Source: UBA11606 sp965243715
GTDB taxonomy: Bacteria; Actinomycetota; Acidimicrobiia; Acidimicrobiales; Aldehydirespiratoraceae
DNA: 64,000 nt
Assembly: GCA_965243715.1 (NCBI GenBank)
Contig: CBDEVU010000009.1
Span: 558,001 to 622,000, forward strand
Direction of reading: 5' to 3'
Part shown: positions 44,218-52,400 of the stretch, one piece after another
Position numbering within the stretch: position 1 is the stretch's first letter
Layout of the letters: each line of letters begins with the position of its first letter
Translations under genes and position numbers: made by a program
Notes under the pieces: generated by a model
The model's database searches: none
The model's input: the letters and a program-made list of their open reading frames with translations, nothing else
Told to the model about the DNA's origin: nothing

Positions 44218-45182
44218 GCTACCAAGATCTGCTCGACGAGTGTAGTCGAGACGGCATCGGACCCCTTTTTTGGACCGTGTTCCGCGATGTTGTGGACCGG
44301 ACCTGCCATCGCTATCCACCGGAGGTCTACAACACCGCTGGGTCATGGTCCGAAGAAGCCATCAATGACCTCACCCAAGACGTTTACCTCCACCGCCTGA
44401 TCGAAGAGAATCAACTTGCCTACGTACTCACGATGGCGACCGATGAGGGTCCGCTCCGCGGCCTACTCTCGTTCCAAGTCCGGAGGACGTTAGCCCACCG
44501 TAAATCGGTCACCGTTGTTGATCGGCTAGTGAAACGGGTGGCTAAACTAGCTTCAGAGGGACCCGAATTCCGGATCAATGAGTTGAGCTACGATAGCTTC
44601 ATCACGTTGGTCGCAGGCGGGCGAGAGCTAGGCGACTTGGCCGAGGCCGAGATCCGTCGGGGATCAGGAGTTATTCATTCGATTCCACGCCTGGCCACCA
44701 GCGCCACCGCTAAACGCGAGTCCAAGGTCTACCACAAGGAGGACTTGTGCCAGATTCTGCGGTTACTCGTCGCGACCTTCGACGGGATCTCCCTGAGGGA
44801 TATTCGAAAGATCCTAGAGAACTCGTTGACAGCGTGGCTGCCAACGATCCTTTATGAATACGAGGAAGACTGGGTCGATAGGTCCGGCCCTGAACTCGAG
44901 GTGGCTCGTTCCGAGATGACCGGCATGGTAAAGAAATTCGCAGCTAACCTCGACCCAGATCTTCGTGTCACTCTGCTGGGCAAGGCCCACGGGTTAGCTG
45001 ATGGCAAGATTGCGGGATGCCTCAGTTATTCACGGCCCCTAGTCGCGAAACATAAACGTGAAGTACTGAAGATGCTCAAAGAGGATCTGATCGCCCATTT
45101 ACCCACCTGCCTCATCGATGAGGCGACGCGACTACTACTCGATGAGTTGGTAATATTGGAGGATCAAGATGAGGATGAATGA
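44214..45182 (+). CDS. Sigma-factor-like protein in a putative defence operon
   Basis: A 322-residue protein. An N-terminal segment, 'EEAINDLTQDVYLHRLIEEN', resembles sigma-70 region 2 (the D-L-T-Q-E-V-F-L helix), and 'LLSFQVRRTLAHRKSVTVVD' could be the following helix. Near the C-terminus, 'LRVTLLGKAHGLADGKIAGC' with 'LSYSRPLVAKHKREVLKML' resembles the helix-turn-helix of region 4. The two regions are farther apart (about 190 residues) than in ECF sigma factors, so it may be a sigma-derived DNA-binding protein rather than a true sigma factor. The start overlaps the previous stop and the stop overlaps the next ATG, so it is one cistron of a tight operon. Confidence 0.6.
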   Translation: MSYQDLLDECSRDGIGPLFWTVFRDVVDRTCHRYPPEVYNTAGSWSEEAINDLTQDVYLHRLIEENQLAYVLTMATDEGPLRGLLSFQVRRTLAHRKSVTVVDRLVKRVAKLASEGPEFRINELSYDSFITLVAGGRELGDLAEAEIRRGSGVIHSIPRLATSATAKRESKVYHKEDLCQILRLLVATFDGISLRDIRKILENSLTAWLPTILYEYEEDWVDRSGPELEVARSEMTGMVKKFAANLDPDLRVTLLGKAHGLADGKIAGCLSYSRPLVAKHKREVLKMLKEDLIAHLPTCLIDEATRLLLDELVILEDQDEDE

Positions 45183-46111
45183 TGGCTGACGTGCCCGCAT
45201 GGGCGAAGGCGGCTCTGGCCACGCAACGGCGTGAACCGGACCCCTCGGGGGCCACTCACACGGCCCCGACTCGGATCGTTGTTGGTGATCTGCGCATTGT
45301 TGCCCCGTTGGCACATCTGCCGACCGATCCGCGGCTCGCACTGGTCTTGAAGGTGGCCGAGGCGGGTGAATTCGTCGAGGTTTTGCTCGTTCACCCCGCG
45401 ACAGAGTTAGCCACCGATCGCGATGCTGTGCTGCCGAGGCGAGAAACATCAGCCCCCTACGACGTCGTAGTGCAGACCGACCTCCGGGCGGTGGTGTGGA
45501 CGTGGCAGGTCGGCGAAAGGGTAGGGCGACTCCATGAATCAACCCTCGGCGAACTCAGGGCGTGGGCCAGTGGGATCGACGACGAAGCCGTTAGTGAACA
45601 GCCGACTGCCGGCGCGGGTTTTCACACCGGGACTCGCCTCGCAGGGCCCATCGACCGTCGGTGGGGATTAAAGAAAGCAGAAGGAACCGTCCTGAGAAGG
45701 TTGGCCGGTGATTGTACTGAGGCTCTTCTAACTCGAGACGTCGTGTGGCGGGTCGACCCTGGACTTCTGCGCCCCGAACTTTTGGAACTCGCTGACGATC
45801 CAGAGGCTCTGCTGGAGGAACTTCTTCACTGGGTCGCGACGCGATCGCTGGCGCTCACCGACGATGACCTCGAGTTTTTGCTCTCTGTCGGGGCTTTCGA
45901 CAAGGAGCGGTGGGCGGAGTTGATCGATGTCGGCGCAGACGTACTGACTGGGGTTCTCGACACGGTCATTCAGTCGGCTACTGGGGTCACCGCGGGCCCC
46001 CATTTTGAGCCGCATCGCCTAGTTACGGCCGTCCACCTCGAACCTCCGACTAGGGCCGAGTCGATGAAAGTGATCCACTCTATAGGAGCGAAGGAACCGG
46101 TGCTGCCATGA
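45182..46111 (+). CDS. Unknown ~309-aa protein of the same operon
   Basis: No recognised domain. The N-terminal half is mixed alpha/beta ('TRIVVGDLRIVAPLAHLPTD', 'APYDVVVQTDLRAVVWTWQV'), and the C-terminal half is acidic and helical ('ELLELADDPEALLEELLHWV', 'WAELIDVGADVLTGVLDTVI'). The start is the ATG of a TGATG overlap with the upstream stop, behind GAGG; an ATG one codon earlier is also possible. The 3' end overlaps the AAA ATPase gene by four bases. Strict coupling on both sides suggests a complex with the ATPase. Confidence 0.65.
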   Translation: MADVPAWAKAALATQRREPDPSGATHTAPTRIVVGDLRIVAPLAHLPTDPRLALVLKVAEAGEFVEVLLVHPATELATDRDAVLPRRETSAPYDVVVQTDLRAVVWTWQVGERVGRLHESTLGELRAWASGIDDEAVSEQPTAGAGFHTGTRLAGPIDRRWGLKKAEGTVLRRLAGDCTEALLTRDVVWRVDPGLLRPELLELADDPEALLEELLHWVATRSLALTDDDLEFLLSVGAFDKERWAELIDVGADVLTGVLDTVIQSATGVTAGPHFEPHRLVTAVHLEPPTRAESMKVIHSIGAKEPVLP

Positions 46112-48006
46112 TTAAACCTAAGGAACGCCCTTACCCGCTAAGACGGATTGAGTTGCGCGACTTCAAGTCGGTCGCTAAAGCTTCGGTTGGCCTCAAACCA
46201 CTAACCGTTGTGGTGGGGGCCAATAGCTCAGGAAAGAGCACCCTTCTGCAAGCGATCCTAGCGGTCACCCAAGCAATACGTACCGAGACTAGTAGCGCGG
46301 AGTTTCCTCTCAACGGCGAGTTCGTCCGACTCGGTACCTTCGACGAGACTCGGAACTTCTTGGCCACCGAGGCCGACTGCCCGATGGAAATCTCCTTCCT
46401 CATTGCGGGGCACACGCAGCGATGGACCCGCTTCATGCCCGCTCGTCTCCCCGAGGCCGAGGAAGGAGGATGGGTCGAGGTGAGTTGGCGGGCCCAGATT
46501 GACGGGAATTCTCCCGAGGTGGAAACCGGTAGTGGATTTGCGTGGATTCGATCGCTTCAGATCGACCTTGACTCGGTTGACCCTAACGCCAAGGATGAGC
46601 GCGTTAAGGTACTTACTTGCGAAGTTGGCGACTTCGGAACCCCGATCGATCCCCAGGGCGACCGGCAATACCTAGGGCGTCGAGGTCGTTTTGTTTTGTT
46701 TGGCGGAAGTCCGATCTCGGCGACCGGTAGCGTGCATGATTGGATCTCTGGTGAATCCGGCGGGGTTGATGCCGCAGTCTTGGATGGGGGGATTCCTCGA
46801 ACGTTGATGCGATCGGTCAGTCGCCTTGACCTACTCGCCACGCTGTGGTGGAACAGCGTGGCGGAAATTTTCGAAGAAGAGATCGGGGTCGAAAAGCAAG
46901 CGGCGGAGTCCACTGAGTCGGACCCGCGGCGGCAGGCGAGCCATGAAGCGGTGATTCAAGCGAAAGAATACATCGATGACCTCAGCCCTTCGTCGACTTC
47001 GTTAGCCGGTTCTAAGACCCGGGCCACGCGAATATCAGAGTCGCTGGATGAACTTGAGCGCACGTGGTACCGGAAACTGAGCCACTTAGATAGTGAGCAA
47101 CGAACAAACCTGGCTCGCAGCATGGTGGAACTTGGTGAAGGCGAATTCCTCTCCGAACTACGTAAGGCTTTTGGTCATGAGGAGTGGATCGAGGACCTAG
47201 CGTTAGTCGAGTATACGGGGGCCGCGGGCGACGCCTTGATGGTGGTGGGAACGCTTTCGCGGCGCTTCTTTCGTGACTTGGTGCGGTACCTCGGTCCGCT
47301 GCGTGAACCTCCTCGAGTGCTCTACGACTCGGTGAGTCCCTCGACCGTGGATTTGGGGGTGCGCGGCGAGCACTCTGCGGCGGTGTTTCATGCCCAATCG
47401 ACCAAGAACGTGATCATGCCCACGCCGGAGGGTGAAGCCGAGGAGGTAAGCCTTTCCGAAGCCCTTAACTTTTGGCTTAGGGAATTCGGGCTTGCCGACG
47501 GTGTCAAGTCCATAGATCAGGGCCGCTTGGGTATAAGTCTCCGCGTGATGCCACCGGGACTTGGCCGCTGGGTCGATCTGACATCGGTTGGGGTAGGGGT
47601 TAGTCAGGTCTTGCCGGTAATTTTGGTCTGTCTCCTCGCCCGACCCGGCACTCTAGTGGTGCTGGAGCACCCCGAACTTCATCTGCATCCGCAGCTCGAA
47701 CAATGCCTCGCCGACTTTTTGGTCGCCTGCTCTCGCTCGGGTCGACAGTTGGTGGTCGAGACCCACAGTGAGCATTTAGTAAACCGCCTTCGCTACAGAA
47801 TTGCCCGCGACCACACGCCCGTCACCCATGATCTCATCCGCCTTGTGTTTGCGGAGAAGGATCACGGGATTACCTCCTACCGAGAGCCGGAGATCAATGC
47901 TTACGGTGGGATCGGCGATGATTGGCCCGCTGGTTTCCTTGATTTGAGTTCCCGCGGGGCGCAGGAACTGGTTCGCGAAAGTTTCGCCAAACGCAAGGGA
48001 CGTTGA
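46108..48006 (+). CDS. AAA ATPase with DUF3696 (OLD/RecF-like)
   Basis: A 632-residue ABC-type ATPase. 'RRIELRDFKSVAKASVGLKP' opens the fold and the Walker A is 'VVGANSSGKSTLLQAIL' (about 35-50). A long middle with helical content follows. Near the C-terminus are Walker B 'GTLVVLEHPELHLHPQLEQC' and the His-switch 'LVVETHSEHLVNRLRYRI'; DUF3696 ends the protein ('INAYGGIGDDWPAGFLDLSS'). No Toprim nuclease is seen, unlike OLD proteins. Such ATPases commonly serve as sensors or motors in defence systems with a separate effector. The effector here would have to be one of the unknown genes of the operon. Confidence 0.85.
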   Translation: MIKPKERPYPLRRIELRDFKSVAKASVGLKPLTVVVGANSSGKSTLLQAILAVTQAIRTETSSAEFPLNGEFVRLGTFDETRNFLATEADCPMEISFLIAGHTQRWTRFMPARLPEAEEGGWVEVSWRAQIDGNSPEVETGSGFAWIRSLQIDLDSVDPNAKDERVKVLTCEVGDFGTPIDPQGDRQYLGRRGRFVLFGGSPISATGSVHDWISGESGGVDAAVLDGGIPRTLMRSVSRLDLLATLWWNSVAEIFEEEIGVEKQAAESTESDPRRQASHEAVIQAKEYIDDLSPSSTSLAGSKTRATRISESLDELERTWYRKLSHLDSEQRTNLARSMVELGEGEFLSELRKAFGHEEWIEDLALVEYTGAAGDALMVVGTLSRRFFRDLVRYLGPLREPPRVLYDSVSPSTVDLGVRGEHSAAVFHAQSTKNVIMPTPEGEAEEVSLSEALNFWLREFGLADGVKSIDQGRLGISLRVMPPGLGRWVDLTSVGVGVSQVLPVILVCLLARPGTLVVLEHPELHLHPQLEQCLADFLVACSRSGRQLVVETHSEHLVNRLRYRIARDHTPVTHDLIRLVFAEKDHGITSYREPEINAYGGIGDDWPAGFLDLSSRGAQELVRESFAKRKGR

Positions 48007-48036
48007 CATTAACGCCCGCAGGGTTCCTTTAACTAG

Positions 48037-48300
48037 ATGATGATTGAAAAAGACCCAAACCACAATAACGAAACTCCTCTCGATGCAGTCGTCCCTCCAG
48101 AGCTGCGTGCTTACCTCACCGAGGCAAGGCGGCTATTTGAGGAGGCCGACGGGCGAATACAATCGGGGTCCTTTATGTCGGCCCTCTCGTCGCTTACTGC
48201 CGTTATGCCCCTCCATAAGATGCTGATGACCCGCTGTACGGAGATGCTCAACCCGCCAGAAGTCGAAGAGCCTCCCGACCATCACGCAGGGTACTTGTGA
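48037..48300 (+). CDS. Small helical protein, last gene of the operon
   Basis: An 87-residue acidic protein ('PPELRAYLTEARRLFEEADG', 'ALSSLTAVMPLHKMLMTRCT') predicted to be mostly helical; unknown family. It begins 30 bases after the AAA ATPase stop with no obvious terminator between, so probably belongs to the same transcript. It could be a small regulatory or immunity-like partner, but nothing in the sequence shows this. Confidence 0.55.
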   Translation: MMIEKDPNHNNETPLDAVVPPELRAYLTEARRLFEEADGRIQSGSFMSALSSLTAVMPLHKMLMTRCTEMLNPPEVEEPPDHHAGYL

Positions 48301-48371
48301 GAACCGACGCGTCCATTCAAGTATCGAGCGTCATCTTGGCCGAGAATGTCGATACTTCCCATCGTGAGGGC

Positions 48372-48809
48372 TTAGAGATGAACCATCTTGACGTCACCCC
48401 AGCAGTCATGGAGGTACTTGCCAACTAGCTTCCTGTGGCAGTTGTCGTGAAGTTTCTCGCTGCAGAGCAACACGGGTTTGCCCTTAAAAAGGTCATCATC
48501 GAGTTGGTCTTCGATTCGTCGCGAGGCCATCAACTCAAGAAATTGCTCCTCGTACTCGTCCCAAGTTATACGTTTCTTTCTGTACTCGTCGAGCAGTTCG
48601 GCGGTTGGGGCTAGGCACGGCACATGGATGTAGTCGGCTTGGCAAAGCTCGCGGAGGAAGAATTTGAGATCATCTCTTTTCGCGAATCCGGCTAGCTGGG
48701 AGACGTTTCTCAACCGCACGTCGATTAGGCGGGTAATCTCTGCACCCCTCAGAAGGTCGAAGAACTCCTCGGCGGTGCGTTGCGTAAAACCGGCCGTATG
48801 GATTTCCAC
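48372..48809 (-). CDS. DUF488 family protein (second of a pair)
   Basis: A 145-residue DUF488 protein: 'MEIHTAGFTQRTAEEFFDLL', 'RLIDVRLRNVSQLAGFAKRD', 'WDEYEEQFLELM' and 'KPVLLCSEKLHDNCHRKLVG', the last with the conserved C-x(n)-C-H-R. DUF488 proteins occur beside helicases and DNA-modification genes, but their activity is not established. The first 61 bases overlap the end of the upstream DUF488 gene in another frame; the start is fixed by the conserved N-terminus. Confidence 0.85.
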   Translation of the reverse strand: MEIHTAGFTQRTAEEFFDLLRGAEITRLIDVRLRNVSQLAGFAKRDDLKFFLRELCQADYIHVPCLAPTAELLDEYRKKRITWDEYEEQFLELMASRRIEDQLDDDLFKGKPVLLCSEKLHDNCHRKLVGKYLHDCWGDVKMVHL

Positions 48810-49339
48810 GGTGGTACCTCCGGTTCAAATAGCTTCAGTTGGGGTGGCTTAGCTTCCAGAATCGTAGCCGCACTTTGGCTGCTGCCATCGGGAAGGAGGT
48901 GGATAACCGGGATGCCTTCGAGGTCAAGCACCCTCGCGATGAGCAGGTGGCGGTGGCATTCCTCTGGGGCTCCTTCGCTGCACATCATCGCCACGCGGTG
49001 GCTCACGGCTCCGTCGAGCAGGCGCTTCAATCCGGCCCGGAAGGTAGCGGATTCAGCAAAGACATCGTAGTCGACGTGGCTTTTCTCGTCGTAGAACTCG
49101 TCGCCGCGGGGACGTCCGCCGAGTTCACTGCCGAGAAAGACGTAACCGATCTTGGCCCGCTTGAGGATCCGACGTAGTGGCTGTTGACTGAAATGGGTGG
49201 AATACGACACTGCCGGCACAGTGCGAACATCGGCAACAACATCAATGTCCGCATCCTTGAGGAGATCGACGAACTTCTCTTCGGTGTGGTTGGAATGCCC
49301 GATCGACCAAAGACCGCTCGTCGCTCGCTCGATGCTCAT
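48749..49339 (-). CDS. DUF488 family protein (first of a pair)
   Basis: A 196-residue DUF488 protein: 'SIGHSNHTEEKFVDLLKDAD', 'VVADVRTVPAVSYSTHF', 'YVFLGSELGGRP' and 'VAMMCSEGAPEECHRHLLIA', with the CSE...CHRH motif intact. The ATG at 49339 lies right behind GGAAGAGAG; the frame extends upstream to 49429 without support. The C-terminal ~25 residues are encoded by sequence that also encodes the start of the second DUF488 gene. Confidence 0.85.
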   Translation of the reverse strand: MSIERATSGLWSIGHSNHTEEKFVDLLKDADIDVVADVRTVPAVSYSTHFSQQPLRRILKRAKIGYVFLGSELGGRPRGDEFYDEKSHVDYDVFAESATFRAGLKRLLDGAVSHRVAMMCSEGAPEECHRHLLIARVLDLEGIPVIHLLPDGSSQSAATILEAKPPQLKLFEPEVPPWKSIRPVLRNAPPRSSSTF

Positions 49340-49483
49340 CTCTCTTCCGCTGGGTTCTCGATCCTGAATTGGCCTAACCAGACGATACTCGAAAAAGCGA
49401 TCTTCCCCTTCGCCGGAATGCCCCTGCACTACGCTTGAGCTACGCAGCCTGTTGGCTGACGGTCGGTACCTAATTCGAGGCGC

Positions 49484-52400
49484 TCATCCTTCGGCGAGTG
49501 AGGCCGCGATTTCCTCTACGCAGCGGTCCAGATTTGAGCCCAAACGACGTCCACTGAAGCGAAGTACCGTCCACCCTTGGGCTTCGATGGCGCGATCGCG
49601 GGCCGCGTCACGGTCCACGTCGGTGTGAAACGCCGCTCCGTCGCATTCGATGTCGAGTCGCTGGCCGTTTGATTCGACGGCTAGGTCGAGCCGGTGTCCG
49701 TCGACGACAACCCCAGTCTGGGCCGGAATGCCGCGCCTAAGAAGCGCCTCGTGAAGGGTCTGCTCCAGCGGGCTGTCATAGGCCCCCGCCTCCAAGCGGT
49801 TCACGTAGCGAGCGAGGTCGGCGAGCACGTTGGTGTGACTTAGACAAACGTCCATGTTCCCCACGATGACGAGTCGACGGCGCGCTCTAGTCAGTGCCAC
49901 GTTGACTAGGTTCACATTGGCCGCAAAGCCAGCCTGATTTTTGGTCATCGAGCGGCCGACAACAGGTGAGAAATAGATGATGTCTCGCTCGTCGCCTTGG
50001 AATCGATGAGCGGTGGCGACCGTGACATCTTCCAATATGTCGTCGAGGCTGTCGGGCACCTGCCGGCGGATCAGATCGAGGATTAGATCAGCTTGAGCGC
50101 GGTAAGGGGCGACAACGCCGATTGACAGGCCGAGTCCACGAATGGCGGGAGCATCCTGAACGAGTTTGTTGACCAGAGCCCGGGCTTCTTGAGGGTTGAT
50201 CTGACTTCTCCCTTGCGGTCCTTTTTGACTGTCGCCGTTCACGCGGGTCCATTCAAGGGCGGGTTGATTCGATGGGGGTTTGTTGTAGGAACACAACTCG
50301 AGTCGGCCGCTGTAGAACCGCTCGTTAGAGAACCCGATAATCGCGGGGTGGGATCGGAAATGCAGGTCGAGGAAGATCGGTGCTTCGTCGACGCAAGCCG
50401 AAGCCAGACCGAAACAGCTGCGATTTCGGTAGCTAAAGCGATCAATAAGGTCGTCCGCTAGCCCACATCGCTGCCCAATCATGCGCTCGCGTTGAAGTCC
50501 GAGGGATGCGATGTGACTGAGCTGTCGTCGGTCGCCGATTATCATCGCTCGCTTGGCCCGAGCTAGGAGTGGTAGGGCTGAAGCGACGTCGCATTGGGAA
50601 GCTTCGTCGATGACGACAAGGTCAAACATTGCCCGCTTGAGAGGCAGGTTGGTGCGGGCGGAGAGGTTGGTCACCCCCCAAACGGAGAGGGTTGGCAGGG
50701 CCGACGGTATGAGCTTCTTGGCTCTCCTCGCTACGCCGCTCTTGGTGGCATCCTTGAGCAGTTCGGCGAGTTCGCCCGCTGCCTTTCTGGCGACCGAGTT
50801 TTCTCGGCGGATTTGTTCCCACCGTGCATCGAGGAGGGCGCGGCCTGCTTCAATCCTCTCTGGTCCGATGGCGTGGAGTTTGTCGTCGAGTTGCTGCTTG
50901 GTCGGCAGGGCCTCGATCTCGGACTCCGTACGGACGATCGTGGCTCGGCAGTAGTTGATCTTGGCTTGTTTGGCTTTGAGATCGGCTTGGCGTCGGTCGA
51001 TATCGGCTCGTTTGGCTTTGACCTCAGCCCAGCGTCGGTCGATCTCGGCTTGTTTGGCTTTGACCTTGGAGCAGTGTCGGTCGATCTCGGATTCCTTACG
51101 ACTGATCGCGGCTTTGCGCCGGTTGATTTCGGCTTGCTTGGCTCTAATCGCGGCTTGTGGGTGGTTGATTGCGCCGCGGGGGTCGTTGATTTCGGCTTGC
51201 TTGGCGATGACCTTGGCTTGTTTGGCGATGACCTCGGACCGGGTTTCTCGTATCAACCGGATTTTCTTGACGATGGTGTCGATTGTTTCGGAAAGTTCGA
51301 TGAATTCACGACGGGGGGCCAGAGTTCGGGCGGGGTTGTCGCGGACTAAACTAAGCGGTTTTTCGACCATACTCCGCTCTAATCCGAGCAATTCGCCGAG
51401 TTGAGTTAGTTCATGTCGCGAGTTTTCGAGACGCTGCCGATGCTTTTTCCAGCGAAAGAAAAAACCAAGCCGATCGCCGAAAGTAGTAAGCGAAGCCGCC
51501 GTTGTGGTGATGGCTTGGTAAAGACAGACTAGGTCGACGTCGATATGAACGCCGTAGGGCAGCGCTTTCTGGCAGGTACGAAGATCAACCTCCGAGCGAC
51601 TTAGATCCAGCTCTAAGCTGTGTAGCTCGATTTCGAGTCGGTCGTGGAGGTCGGCCTCTAGGCGGTGGAGTTCTACTTCGAGTCGGTCGTGGAGGTCGGC
51701 CTCTAGGCGGTGTAGCTCGATTTCTAGGAGGTGTAGTTCTACTTCGAGTCGGTCGTGGAGGTCGGCCTCTAGGCGGTGGAGTTCTACTTCGAGTCGGTCT
51801 CGGATATCAGCTTCAATGCGGTGTAGTTCTACTTCGAGGCGGTCTCGGAGATCAACCTCTAAGCGGTGTATGTAGTCTTGGAGGCTGGTCCGTCTAGTTA
51901 TGACATCATGGATGGACCGAACTCGCTCGGCTACTACTCCCCATACCCGTCGGGCGGGAGCGAAGTTGTCGGGTTTGGGAGCGGTGGAAAGTATTTTCGT
52001 GATGCTTTCCGAAACTTCGCCGCGGCGACTAGCGGGCCCGGCCCTCACAATGCAGGGATTGTCGCTCGTCAGCGCCAAACGCTCGAAAACGACATCCACC
52101 GCTTGGTTGTTCTTTGACGCGAACAAGACGGTTTCATTACGCGCCACGGCTGCGGCAACGACATTGACGAGCACCTGTGATTTCCCGGTGCCGGGTGGTC
52201 CGGTGACTACGGTGAGTACGTTCTCCATCGCCGAGGTGACCGCTATATCTTGGGCCAAGGTGGAGGGAATAATGGTCGGGTGCGGCCTAGGAGGAGAGTC
52301 GACCGGCTCGCTAGTCTGGCCCAGCATGATCGCCGCCGGACCGTCTTCCAACATTGCGGGATTGTTGAGCAGTTCTTCGAGATCTTCGAGAAGCATGCGG

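Noticed and set aside
50594..51349. 251-codon frame antisense to the helicase-nuclease, full of GFDLG-like repeats
   Set aside because: The repeats are the mirror of the 42-bp coiled-coil repeats of the real gene.
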